Assembly: GCA_964035575.1 (NCBI GenBank)
Contig: OZ037873.1
Location: forward strand, 1,054,001 to 1,118,000
Direction: 5' to 3'
DNA length: 64,000 nt
DNA from: Rhynchopus sp. YZ270_cl-10
Taxonomy: Eukaryota; Euglenozoa; Diplonemea; Diplonemida; Diplonemidae
Shown here: in pieces, positions 21,964-32,854 of the stretch
Numbering within the stretch: the stretch's first letter is position 1
Layout of the letters: every line of letters begins with the position of its first letter
Position numbers and translations under genes: made by a program
The notes under the pieces: model-generated
The model's database searches: none
Seen by the model: the letters and a program-made list of their open reading frames with translations, nothing else
What the model was told of the DNA's origin: nothing

Positions 21964-22554
21964 CACGGCGGGGTCCGCACACCCCGAGGGTCCGTAAAAC
22001 GGCATGTTAGGACACTCCCTCTTTACGGAGCGTAATTACGGACCCTAGGGTCCGTAATTACGTACCCTAGGGTCCGTAATTACGTACCCTAGGGTACGTA
22101 ATTACGGACCCTCCCAGGGAAAGGGACTCTCGAAAAAATTTTTTTGCCCCCGTTTAGGGCTAGTTTCGACGATTTGAGGCCATTAAAAGCAAAATTTGGC
22201 ACTTTTGAGCATCTGTGGGGGTCTAAAACGCAGTTTAGCGTACCACAATTTTTCGTGGGTTTTACCGAAAACAAGTCAATTTTTGGCCTAAAAAAAAAAA
22301 TTTTTTTTTTGACATCACAAAATTGCCATTGGTGGGTCCTCCCTATGTGTCCTCAATGCTGGGCGAAAAATGCAAATATAGCTATTTTTTACCGACCAGA
22401 AAAGTCGTTTTCTGAGTGCACACTCAGAAATCACGAATCAAGAGAAAACGACTTTTTGGGAGGTGAAAACAGGGCTTTGTTGAAATTTTCTGGCTTTGAG
22501 GAACTTTCACACACAATTTTAACGGGTTTTATCTGTGTACCTGTGTACAGAATA

Positions 22555-22850
22555 TTTGTTGTGAAAGACATCTTCCACCATGTATTGAGGAGGGTAAGAC
22601 AGTGGTCGCAGTTTGTACTTGATAGCATTACAACATTTAACTTCTCCACGGGGGTCTTGGGCCGTTCATTCGGTTATACCTTGACCAGCGGAAGAGGCCT
22701 TTTTGGTCTCTAGAATATCCGGTCTTCCCGAACGGAGGCACACTTTGTGTGTTACTACGACCTGGCAACTTCCAGCAGTAGGTTAAGTAATGCCTTCTTG
22801 TAAATTGTTGGATCATTATCTCCTCAGTGCATGAATGCCCCACGTGACTG
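22555..22850. repeat. Internal direct repeat, left copy
   Basis: It is nearly identical to 25010-25290 in the same orientation; both contain CATTACAACATTTAACTTCT and GAATATCCGGTCTTCCCGAA. The pair brackets 2.2 kb of the interior of the TIR element. Confidence 0.85.
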
Positions 22851-23128
22851 GACACTTTTGTGTTTGTCATGTGGAGCTGTGGTTGCTCTTTCACAACTTT
22901 TTTCCTTGTACACCAGTGTACCGTGTACCTGGGTACCTGGGCCGAAAATACACCAGTACCCAGGTGCCTGGGTGCCCAGACACACCACTGTACCCAGAAT
23001 CCAGTCTCCCACCCAGAAAACCTACTCATACACCAGAAAAGTTGGCTACTCGACCAGAAAAGTAGCTGGGAAAAGTTCAGAAAAAGCCAGAAAATTTCAA
23101 CAAAATGCATTTTTAGGTTCTCGAAGAC

Positions 23129-23483
23129 ACTGGGTACTGGGTACTGGGTACTGGGTACTGGGTACTGGGTACTGGGTACTGGGTACTGGGTACTGGGTAC
23201 TGGGTACTGGGTACTGGGTACTGGGTACTGGGTACTGGGTACTGGGTACTGGGTACTGGGTACTGGGTACTGGGTACTGGGTACTGGGTACTGGGTACTG
23301 GGTACTGGGTACTGGGTACTGGGTACTGGGTACTGGGTACTGGGTACTGGGTACTGGGTACTGGGTACTGGGTACTGGGTACTGGGTACTGGGTACTGGG
23401 TACTGGGTACTGGGTACTGGGTACTGGGTACTGGGTACTGGGTACTGGGTACTGGGTACTGGGTACTGGGTACGGGTACTGGG
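23129..23483 (+). repeat. (TACTGGG)n satellite, about 51 copies
   Basis: A near-perfect 7-bp tandem array. Because 7 is not a multiple of 3, every frame is open and encodes a fake heptapeptide repeat. Flanking DNA (22915-23000) is rich in CCCAGGTGCC/GTACCCAG, so the array probably grew from local seed sequence. Confidence 0.97.
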
Positions 23484-24221
23484 CACCCAGAGAAAGCACC
23501 ATAAAAGCAGCGAAGGCGCAGGTTACGGGGAAGACAAGGTATGTAATTATGTTTAACTTTCAGTTACTAGTGAATATTGAACAAAAAAATGCCGCATATT
23601 TCAACTCGTTCGTGTTTTCAACTCGAAATAAACGCGTAATGTTCACACTATTAAATAGCTATTTTTTTACGCACCAATCATTTTGTGTCACCTCATGAAA
23701 TGAAGGAGGAAATAGAAACAAAGCATTTTGAACACACCTTTGCGGTTCTGGGGATGAACCGCGCTGCAGAGCCACTCCTCACCAAACAGGTCGAGGTGTG
23801 CGTTTCACCATAACCTCTCCCATGGGTTTTATCGTGTGATGAGTGTTACGTTTCTATTTGGTTCCACAGGTGCTCGTTACCGCTTCACATCATTCACCTC
23901 GCTTCACTCGGGAACCATTTGTGCCGCAGGTAACTCTTTCGACCTGTAGCGTGAAAAAAGTCTATCTTATTTCACGGCAATAAATAGCCTTTTTCATTAA
24001 CCTCACCTTTCCCGACTACTACGTTTGTATACCATAACTTAATCACACCCCACATTTACACTTATCACAGGATCGTGAAGTCTGAACTGCACCCGCGATT
24101 GCGATGAGAAGCTTCACCTCGGTCCGACATTCAACAACTCAAAATCTACCCGCACCAATCTATTCTGAGTTTGCGGACGAAGATCTGGGGGGGAGGGGGT
24201 GGGTACACTTAGTCAGTCACT

Positions 24222-24975
24222 GCTATAGCCATTTAACCCAGGGAGCATAGCTAGTGCAAGAAATTCGACTTTGGAAACCTTCCGGAAAGTCTGTCCTCTG
24301 CTTCCGGAGGACTAGACACAAGAAAATATTGCGTTCCCCCAGAAAACCAATGCACATTTCACACTCCTTGTGGGTGGTCTTGTTGCCTTTTCGTCACAGT
24401 AATTTTGGCCCAGGCATGCTCTTGAAGCATGACAATTTAGTGTGTATGGGGCAGGGTGTTGTTTTGTTCTGAATTCTCTTTGTTATAACATCTAAGTCAA
24501 TCGCGGGTGGTGGTTTGTGTAGCGTGAGGCACTCTTTTTAATAAACTTCCTGCAGTTGCTATGCACTGTTATTTCTTCGGATTTATCATCATACAGCGTA
24601 ACATAGTGGATTAGCCTGGTCGACACAACCTTTGATAGATATGGGATAACCAACCCCCTTCGACCCCTTGTGGGTTCACTGAACAAGCCCTAGTGGTAGT
24701 TAAACGCGATTGACATTTACATTCCTAGAGATGAAAGAACAAGACAACACTTCTGTACCCGCGCATCAAAATTGTGGAAAACTTTGCACCCCAAACACCC
24801 TCAACAACGCCCGCCAAAAGGCGTCCCTTGTTGCTGGGAGTTGGTTCTCATTGATACACTGCACAGCAGGCATTCTTTTGAGTCCAACGCAGTTTGGCCT
24901 GTCTGCAGCGTTGCACCGAAGGTGCACGAAGACAGGGTCTGGTGGTAAATTTTGCGTCTCGCATTCCCTCAGGGG
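24222..24975. repeat. Element interior shared with 60652-61330
   Basis: Both copies contain CCCAGGGAGCATAGC, AAGAAAATATTG, CCCCAGAAAACCA, TAACATCTAAGTCAATCGCG and ACCCTCAACAACGCCCGCC in the same order, at roughly 85-90% identity by eye. The two host elements have different ends, so this segment was moved or captured between families. Confidence 0.75.
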
Positions 24976-25614
24976 GAAGTTTAAAAACTCTTGAGCTCGG
25001 TTTGTTGTCACAGACATCTTCCACCATGCATTGAAGAGGGTAAGACAGTGTTCGCAGTTTGTACTTGATAGCATTACAACATTTAACTTCTCCACGGGGG
25101 TCTTGGGCCGTTCACTCGGTTATACCTTGACTACCGGAAGATATTCTTGAGGCCTTTTTGGTCTCTAGAATATCCGGTCTTCCCGAACGGAGGCACACTT
25201 TGTGTGTTACTACGACCTGGCAACTCCAGCAGTAGGTTAAGTAATCTTTCTTGTAAATTGTTGGATCATTATCTCCTCAGTGCATGGTGGAAGACGTCTT
25301 TGACAACTAACCGAGCTCACGACTTTTTTCGGTATGTAACTTGGGATAGGCCCACATGATCATGGTCTATCATGTGGTACCTGTGTACCACTCGGTTTGC
25401 TCCCAGGGCTTTTCGACCAGCAGTCACACATCCAAACAGTGATTTTCCCACCTTAGACCACGTAATTACGTACCCTAGGGTACGTAATTACGGACCCTAG
25501 GGTACGTAATTACGGACCCTAGGGTCCGTAATTACGGACCCGGGTCCGCACTTGAGGGTCCGTAAAGAGGGTCCGTAAAATTTACGGACCCTCGGGTGTG
25601 CGGACCCCGCCGTG

Positions 25615-26625
25615 TGGAGGGAGGGAGGGAGGGATTGGGGGGGGGGGGGGGGGGGGGAGGAGGGGAGAACAAATGGGAAGGGCATCGTGCTGTGATCACC
25701 CCCTCTCAGTGGTGACCCCACCCCCATATGCCCAAGCCAACCTTTGGAAAACGGGTTGGTGTTCAATGAATCTTTCTGGCTGCATTTTTTTTTCTTTTTT
25801 TTCAAACACGATTTGTGTTTAGACCCTGGTTGTTGACGTCTCTTGGTGCATTTTATTTTTCGGCATCTTCCAAAAAAAAAAAATTCTTCATTTTATTGAG
25901 TGCAGTGGGGAACCGTATTAATGGCTGTGTTCTGTGTTCTGATGGATTTTACCGATCAGAAACGATCAAAAAAAATGCAGCTTGCATTCTGATAGACTTT
26001 GATGTAAAATCCATCACAAAACAACCACGTGGAGAGGGCAATGATTACTGTGTTCTGAGTGATATTTATGGATTTTCATAACTAAGGAGGGGGGGGTTTT
26101 TTTTTAACCTCTTTCGTCATATACTTTCAATTTCTGTGAACTGAAAGTATATGAATCTAACCTCTCCATTGCTTTTGGAAGCACTGCACATTTCTTTCAC
26201 GATTTCGTTGTTCTTTTGTTGAACCGCCATATTTCCCTCCCACTGTTCCCTCAATAGTGCTGCCTCTATTTTTTCCTTTTATTTTTCCGACCGAGCTGCG
26301 TTTTAACACGTTCATTTTCAACTACTCTTTTTTTCTCCGTTTTTTTTTTTTTTTTAAAGATGTGTGTTGACGAGAGGCACAGTCATCTTTTGTTGTTTTG
26401 TGATACGTTTTACGCAAAATACCTATATGTCTATACCCAACTTTTAGGGAAAAAAATTTTGATTTTCCCCAAAGATGAGCACGCTAGGTTCATCTTAATA
26501 TTTTTTTTGAGGCGTTTGCACTTTTCAACTTCTTTTATTTTTTATTTTTTTTTTTGGCCGGCAGTGCGAAAGTATAATACCTGGACTACTTGGCTGTGCG
26601 GACCTACATAGAATATTTATTAGCT
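25615..26625. other. Intergenic region with G-run and hairpins
   Basis: A run of 22 G starts at about 25637. A hairpin ATACTTTC/GAAAGTAT is at 26118-26165, and an ACGAGAG-loop hairpin at 26356-26390 with an AAAGATG/CATCTTT base. No gene is seen. Confidence 0.5.
26356..26390 (+). repeat. Hairpin repeat, GCACA-stem type
   Basis: AAAGATG and CATCTTT form a 7-bp base, TGTGT and GCACA the inner stem, with ACGAGAG in the loop. A run of T precedes it. Confidence 0.7.
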
Positions 26626-26838
26626 AATTGTGGGGTGGCGACAAGGGGGGTCGGAACTGGGCAGTCACGAAAAATCACAAAGAATAATTTTTCTTCTTTG
26701 TGATTCTTTGCGACAGGTCGTGATTTTTTGTGATTCTTTGCGATTTTTTGCGATTTTTTGTGATCTTTTGTGATCTTTTGTGATTTTTTGTGATCGACAT
26801 ATTTTGAGATGAGCTTTTTTTTGTCCCACTCTGGTAGT

Positions 26839-27278
26839 GTACTGTACTGTACTGTACTGTACTGTACTGTACTGTACTGTACTGTACTGTACTGTACTGT
26901 ACTGTACTGTACTGTACTGTACTGTACTGTACTGTACTGTACTGTACTGTACTGTACTGTACTGTACTGTACTGTACTGTACTGTACTGTACTGTACTGT
27001 ACTGTACTGTACTGTACTGTACTGTACTGTACTGTACTGTACTGTACTGTACTGTACTGTACTGTACTGTACTGTACTGTACTGTACTGTACTGTACTGT
27101 ACTGTACTGTACTGTACTGTACTGTACTGTACTGTACTGTACTGTACTGTACTGTACTGTACTGTACTGTACTGTACTGTACTGTACTGTACTGTACTGT
27201 ACTGTACTGTACTGTACTGTACTGTACTGTACTGTACTGTACTGTACTGTACTGTACTGTACTGTACTGTACTGTACT
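26839..27278 (+). repeat. (TACTG)n satellite, about 88 copies
   Basis: An essentially perfect 5-bp tandem array of 440 bp. All six frames are open by arithmetic, so the apparent long ORFs here are not genes. Confidence 0.98.
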
Positions 27279-27290
27279 CCGCATCCCCTA

Positions 27291-27552
27291 TGTATACTGT
27301 GTATACTGTGTATACTGTGTATACTGTGTATACTGTGTATACTGTGTATACTGTGTATACTGTGTATACTGTGTATACTGTGTATACTGTGTATACTGTG
27401 TATACTGTGTATACTGTGTATACTGTGTATACTGTGTATACTGTGTATACTGTGTATACTGTGTATACTGTGTATACTGTGTATACTGTGTATACTGTGT
27501 ATACTGTGTATACTGTGTATACTGTGTATACTGTGTATACTGTGTATACTGC
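27291..27552 (+). repeat. (TATACTGTG)n satellite, about 29 copies
   Basis: A near-perfect 9-bp tandem array, separated from the 5-bp array by only 12 bp (CCGCATCCCCTA). It keeps the ACTGT core of its neighbour. Confidence 0.98.
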
Positions 27553-28002
27553 GGAAATTGACCAAAAACGAGAACTTGTCCATTTCGGCAAATTGACCCC
27601 ACCACTGGCCGGACGGATTCCGGAAATGCAAATACCGCCGTTTAAAAGCTTCACCAACGAAAACAAAAAAAATATTTTTCCAACACATGAATGCCCCAAA
27701 ACGTCATGACAACTGGTAGAAACACGGTAGGGAATCGGTTATGCAGCCACGCCGAAAAAGTTCAATTTTAAGCGAAACTTACACACACTTACGTACAACT
27801 GAGCACAACTGAGCATTACTGAGCACAATTACACCACAATTACAGCACAATTACAGCGGCCCAAAAACGGTTCACTTTCGTGATTTTTTGTGATTTTTTG
27901 TGATTTTTTGTGAATTTTTGTGATTTTTTGTGATCGACAGAATTTGAAAATATTTTTTGTGAATATTTTTTTCCACACCCCCCCTGTCGCCACCCCAAAT
28001 TG

Positions 28003-29490
28003 CTTTTCTTTCTTCAAAATCACCCCCACTTCCAATTTTGGGAAAAAATGGGAAAAATCTGAACTGTCAAAAAAAAGGGTTCCTAATATGTCATCTCTGC
28101 TATACACTCATGAATGAGGTGTGCCGACTGAAAGTTCCTAGCCCTTTCGGGTTGACATTGCGCGGAACCCACTCTTTTATGGCTCTTGTCGATACTTCAA
28201 TTTAAAAAAAATAGAGATTGCACAACTGTGGCAACACAAACCGAGGTAACTACACTACTCCAACAATTTTGTCAAAAAAAGAAAATAGTATAGTGGAGCA
28301 CACTCTAGGGTGGCTACACTAAAAACCAAGTTTTCAAAAAAAAAAGTGTAGTGGAGTTCATCCTCGGGTGTCTACACTAATACAACCAAGTTTTCAAAAA
28401 AGAACAAATAATAACTACGTATCTCCCTTCCGTAGCACAAAAAAAAAAAAAAGTCTTCGACCACCATTGAGTGCAGACCCTAAGTTTCCTACCAAAGGTA
28501 GATGCTTTAGCGGCGATTTGTCGACAAAAAAACAAAACAAACAAACGCCGAAATCGAAGGACAGAACCCCATCTCGATGGAAGGGCGATTGTATAAAAGC
28601 AAATGAAAAAAGCAACAACAAAGCGAAATACAAGACCCAGAAAACGTAACCCCCCTTCCCTTTACCGTGGCTTACCGCACATTGTTCACATTTTCTCGCA
28701 TATCCCACACACGCTTTTGATTTTGCAGATCAGACGTAATCCGCGATTGTTCCCTTCAGAAAAGAACCAGATAGGCCTTTTTGATTCGGGAGGAGCACTC
28801 CTTTTGTTTTCCCTCCTCGTTGTTGATTTTTTCCTTCATCAAAGAAAGACGGGAACATTTTTGTTGATCCCTCACCATATACTATCAATTTATTGATTGC
28901 ATATGATGCAAACTACTTCATCAAAGCTAAACCAAGATTTCCCCTTCTCAAATTCCCTCGGGGGGTGCCCCTCGGCAGAGTCACATTTCCTCTTCCCATC
29001 TTTATCTATCGCTTTGTAGTGTGCAACTGACAGATACGTCCCTTTTGTGATTTGACGTTCGTACCGTATCCAATGTCCTTTTCTTGTTCGAAGAACGGGC
29101 TAATTTCTTGCATGTCAAGGCGGTTATTTGCAATTGATTGGTCAGCGAATGTTGGCATCCACGTTGTCTGTCGGATTAGTGGAGGCGACTACCCCTGTTT
29201 TCGTCTGGCGGTTAGTAGGGAGGTGTAGAAGGTGGGAGTTTGAAGCGATTTTCTGAATTCGTCGAATTTAAGTCTTTCACGTAGACTCTCTCGCCTGGCT
29301 TCTCAATAAGCGATGATATGGGGAATCTGCCATGCTGAGGGGCTCTTCTGCAGGGGGGAGGCTAAAAAATCAGTCCGGTATCGGGTCAGCCAACGCTGAA
29401 ACTACAAAGTAAAATAACAATTGGATTGAATAAGGTGCACAACGTACTGCAAGAAGTGCGAATCAGGCCCCCCCCCCTTCAGCAACAATT
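28003..29490. other. Intergenic region with hairpin repeats
   Basis: CCGAGG-type copy at 28211-28279, then two TCTACACTAATACAACCAAG-type copies at 28287-28341 and 28346-28402. A repeat with GGGAACATTTTTGTT and CTATCAATTTATTGAT at 28851-28905 recurs at 13779-13830 and partly at 7276-7320. No gene is supported. Confidence 0.6.
28211..28402 (+). repeat. Cluster of three hairpin repeats
   Basis: Three consecutive copies share a common plan: a GTGGAG 5' arm, a loop with CCGAGG or CCTCGG/CTCTAGG, a CTACACT 3' arm, and a CAAGTTTTCAAAAA or CAATTTTGTCAAAA tail. The tandem arrangement shows the two named types belong to one family. Confidence 0.75.
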
Positions 29491-29511
29491 CATTTACTTC
29501 ACCGTCGCGTA
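29491..29511 (+). mobile_element. Solo right end of a CACGACG MITE
   Basis: CATTTACTTCACCGTCGCG plus TA matches the right terminus of the MITE at 55014-55249, but no left end is present. It sits 30 bp before a splice-acceptor candidate. Confidence 0.65.
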
Positions 29512-29521
29512 GATAACGCTA

Positions 29522-29540
29522 CTCACCTCTCATCTCTCAG
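29522..29540 (+). promoter_or_regulatory. Candidate trans-splice acceptor for the LRR gene
   Basis: CTCACCTCTCATCTCTCAG is a pyrimidine tract ending in AG, 26 nt before the ATG at 29567. Confidence 0.5.
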
Positions 29541-29566
29541 GACACACAACACTTCAAAAAGAAAAA

Positions 29567-30284
29567 ATGGAATATTGCGATGGGAAGTTGAGTGCGGTGG
29601 GAGCGGACCTGCACTCCTTGACAGACCTGGACGAGAAGTACCAGGGCAAGGTCGAGGAGCTGGACGTCAGCGAGAACGAACTGCAGAACATCGACGGCCT
29701 CAACAACTACGCGACGCTGAAGACGCTCATCCTCGACAACAATAACGTCACAAACTTCGACCACCTGCCGCACATGAGCAAGCTGGAGACTCTCTGGATG
29801 AACAAAAACGGTATCGAGGACCTCGATGCCCTGTTGGAACAGCTTCAGGGACGCACCCCTTGCCTGCAGTACCTGTCACTCCTCGGGAACCCTGTCTGCA
29901 AGAACGAGCTGACCGGCTGCAGCAAGGACGAATGCTCGCGGTACCGCGTCTACGTCGCGCACCACATCCCCTCCCTCATGTTCCTTGATGCCTCCCCTCT
30001 CACGGCAGAAGAAAAGCAGCAGGCACGAACACGTGGCAACTTCCTTAAGGTTGCAAAGGCGCAGGAAGCTGCTGAAGCAGTTACCCTCAAAGGTGAGACA
30101 GAGTTCTACAAAGACCAGCCAACAAGAGAAGGGAACCACTCCACCTTCCTGGGCTACCAGAAGCATGGCTATTCAGGTATTGACCTCCCCCCCCAGATTT
30201 TCAAACAAAAAAGTCAACACAAAAAAACCCCACACAGGTAAATCCTCGGAGGGGAACCGCTTCATTAAGGACGATCAGTTGTAG
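29567..30284 (+). CDS. LRMDA/C10orf11-like leucine-rich repeat protein, two exons
   Basis: Exon 1 29567-30176, intron 30177-30237 (GTATTG...CACACAG, 61 nt), exon 2 30238-30284; 218 residues. Joining the exons at phase 1 gives a tail ending SSEGNRFIKDDQL. Residues about 28-125 hold three to four SDS22-like leucine-rich repeats (VEELDVSENELQNI, LKTLILDNNNVTNF, LETLWMNKNGIEDL), then a longer repeat with LQYLSLLGNPVC and an LRR cap (YRVYVAHHIPSLMFLD). The order and the phrase YLSLLGNP resemble LRMDA, whose human homologue is linked to melanosome biology through Rab32/38. The protist role is unknown. If unspliced, translation would end with a poly-Lys/His stretch; the duplicated tail downstream supports splicing. 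Confidence 0.85.
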
Positions 30285-32198
30285 GTTTGTGGGAGAAAGA
30301 GTGGGGCCTGGGGGGGAAGGGTGGTGGTGGGTGGTGGGGATAGGAGAGAGATTCTTCGGGTGGCGTTATAAAGGGAGGGTGGAGAGAGAGAGGCCCTTGG
30401 GGCGATCCCATTCTTCCTGATTTAGATGTGTTCTGTTCTGTGTTTCTGCGTTTTGTTTGATTTTATTTCTTGTGCGCGAGTCAACTGTGTTTTTTTTTTG
30501 AGGGCGTTTCCCACGTGTTTTTCCTTTTGGGGGGGGGAAAGGCGTTTTTTTCCCCCCTTTTTCTTTAGCCCCAGCTTTTTCTCTTTTTTTGGGTCATCTA
30601 TTCACAAGGGAAATTCTGAAACCCGCTATTCTGGCGAAAATAAAATCAGGATGATCTCCCTTTTTTTTTGAACGAATTTTTAAAGAGATGCGTAGCGCTT
30701 TTGATGCATTTTTCATAGTTTTCATATTTACCTTTTCCTTATTTTGTTTTTACTGCGACGTGACAGTATTCGAGAGTGAACCTTGTGTGTTTTTTAAGGT
30801 GACTAAGTTTTCAGTGAAACTTAGCTCCCCTTCCCTTTTGTTTTTTATATAAAATCCCGCAAAACGAACCGCAACCTAACAATCGAACAATAGAGTCACA
30901 ACTAGTAGTGACCAGCTGGACATACTTTGCGTACGTTTGGAAAAGTTAAACCGCCTCTCAAGGCGCGTAAAACCAAGCCCTCGCCGCTCGCCCAACAAAG
31001 GTCTGGCTTCCGCCCACATGACGCTGTCATCGCAAATGACAGCATGGCGCCATTCTGGGACCTCGCAGAAGCGTTTCGTACACAGTGGTGTGCATCCCTC
31101 GGGTGCTATCATCGCAAATGAGAGTACAACAAAGGGAATATGTGAGGTCCCACGATGTGCAAAGTCAACAAGAGGGCTTTGTGCGTAATTTTTTTTTTAA
31201 GTTGTGTTTTTTTGGGGACATATAAACATAAACACCACCGTTTCTTGGAAAAGCTTCTAGAGACATGCTTTTTATCCCCCAGAGTCTAGCAGCTCCGTCA
31301 ACATACTTTGTAGATTATATATGCACGCGAGGCATATTCATCGTTCTTCTTTTCCTTCTTGCGGACAACAGAGGGAAGGAGAAATATCAACCCCGCGTGG
31401 CCATTTGTTTGAAAACCCTTCTTTATTTTTGTGATATTTTTCAGGGTATGAGGGGGAAAACGCAAATTTCCGGGGGGGAAAAAAACCTTCCCGGGGGTTT
31501 CCGGTTTTTCTCCTGAGGGGTGTTTGTTTATTGTGCAACCTTCTTCTATGCGATGATGCACATTTCTTGCCAAAATAATCGTGATTTTTCACCCCCCGCT
31601 TGAATCTCGAAATACAAATGTAATTCAACATTTGAAACGTGATCACCACCTCTAAAAACAGTATGTACGCGTGTCATTCATTCTTTTCAAGTTTTATTCT
31701 TCCATATATTTTTTGTGAAACTTTGCACAAAAGGGAAACTGCGCTATTGCACATATTTTACTTTCAAAAAAACAAAAAAACAACAACGTCTCAAGAAAAT
31801 AAAACCAAGAAGGTTGCCGCAAAACAAAAACAAAACAAAACACAGGATGATCTCCACAATAATATATTTTTTGCATTCAGAGTGGTGTTTCGGGGAGGCG
31901 GATATTGACAGGCCCCTACAGGTCTTTGGCAGGATTTCAGCAGCACTAATTCTGCTGTTCACACTTCACATAGTCAAATACATTTTTTTATTCTATTTTC
32001 CACCTGATTTTGGCCGTAGCAACCCGGCAAAAACAAATACCCTTCGTCCTCGACAGCTCTTTGGCTCGCCTTCGCACACCATAAGCTCATCACGCGCTTT
32101 TGGGGCACACAACTCCCCGTCGTCGCGAACAGTTCTTGTCAGGAACGTGTGAAACCATCTCTGCACTACTGTGGAAGCCTGCAGTTGGGGGAGATATA
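30285..32198. other. Intergenic region
   Basis: It contains T-tracts, a stem CTAAGTTTT...AAACTTAG at about 30803-30829, a perfect CTGTCAT/ATGACAG hairpin near 31024-31042 with a variant near 31107, and an ACGCGAG-loop hairpin at 31310-31342 (ATATGC/GCATAT stem). I see no gene. Confidence 0.5.
31310..31342 (+). repeat. Hairpin repeat, GCATAT-stem type
   Basis: ATATGC and GCATAT enclose ACGCGAG, with a GAT/ATC base. The stem bases differ from other copies on both strands while the loop is nearly constant. Confidence 0.6.
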
Positions 32199-32703
32199 TC
32201 ATCGTCGAGCAAACACTTTCAGAGCGTCGCTGCCAGGAATGGCCAGGTCACCCCTCTCAACGGCGTTGAGCAGGAACTCGCAGCTCAGGAACTCGCGGGC
32301 AGCGTGCGCAATAGACATCCGTACTTGACGTCCACCATACGGGACATCACTATGCCCTGCAAAGACGGTCCCTTGGCACTCCGCCCGCACGTATGCCTGC
32401 ACCTTGCCTGCACCTTGTTGTGGAGACAGTCGCCTCCGGGCACAACGCGGTGTGCAGTGTCTTCAGCGCCTTCTGCACCTTCTTCTCCAACACGACGTCC
32501 TGCGCAGCTTCAAGCACGTGTTTGCATTTGTGGGTGTTACACCTGCATGCAGGGGGCTGGCACAGTTTCGTCGTGGAAGGACACGACGCCTCGCGGTACA
32601 CCGTCACCACAACTGGCACCATGCCGAAGTTCTCCTCCAAGTACTTACTCACGCTCTCGATCTGGACTGCTTTGTACTTAGCGGCCCCTCCACAGCCTAT
32701 CAC
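32199..32703 (-). pseudogene. Frameshifted minus-strand coding remnant, weakly Alba-like start
   Basis: Reading from 32703 leftwards, the frame encodes IGCGGAAKYKAVQIESVSKY and continues with a Cys-rich part (CQPPACRCNTHKCKH) and the end of a helix-rich stretch near TALCPEATVSTT. At about 32395 the frame shifts by one and continues as AYVRAECQGTVFAGHSDVPY to a stop at about 32199. Codon use is GC3-rich, as in the real genes here. G-x-A-x-x-K-A-V-x-I-E recalls the helix of Alba domains, but I am not confident. It may be a pseudogene, an assembly error or a gene with unusual decoding. It is the only coding-like segment on the minus strand that is not a clear transposon relic. Confidence 0.45.
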
Positions 32704-32854
32704 CTACCAGATGAATTTTCAATTTATTCACATTTTTTTTTACAACTCACAACAAACATCACACCCAGAAAACACACAAAAAAGAAAGTTTTTTTTTTGT
32801 GCACGCAGTACACAAGCTTCCCCCCACATCTCCGCATCTGACACTACCCCTATA

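Larger units (their letters stand above)
21964..25614. mobile_element. 3.65-kb TIR element with tandem palindromic subterminal repeats
   Basis: The left end CACGGCGGGGTCCGCACACC is inverted at the right end (25585-25614). Subterminal regions on both sides (22020-22115 and 25463-25550) are arrays of the palindrome GGGTCCGTAATTACGGACCC and one-base variants. Inside lie a direct repeat of about 290 bp (22555-22850 and 25010-25290), a large 7-bp satellite, and a segment (24222-24975) shared with 60652-61330. No intact transposase is recognised; conserved minus-strand pieces such as AFWRALLRVFGVQSFPQF hint at a decayed gene. The target duplication is unclear (at most TG). Confidence 0.8.
26626..28002. 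mobile_element. 1.4-kb TIR element filled by two satellites
   Basis: The ends TGTGGGGTGGCGACAAGGGG (left) and CCCCTGTCGCCACCCCAAAT (right) are inverted copies. Just inside, both sides carry GTGATTTTTT repeats ending in TTTTTGTGATCGACA in the same orientation. The middle is almost entirely tandem repeat. No reading frame with protein character is present, so it is non-autonomous. Confidence 0.7.

Noticed and set aside
22144-22713. 189-codon ORF in the 3.65-kb TIR element
   Set aside because: It crosses repeated non-coding sequence, and the copy near 25010 does not keep the frame.
22831-23556. Several long ORFs over the 7-bp array
   Set aside because: Any stop-free 7-bp unit gives open frames; the peptides are pure heptad artefacts.
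26604-27709. ORFs of up to 344 codons over the 5-bp and 9-bp arrays
   Set aside because: These are arithmetic results of stop-free satellite units on both strands, with no protein outside the array.
28211-28402. CRISPR-like array
   Set aside because: Only three consecutive copies, no unique spacers of equal length, and dispersed relatives in a eukaryotic setting.
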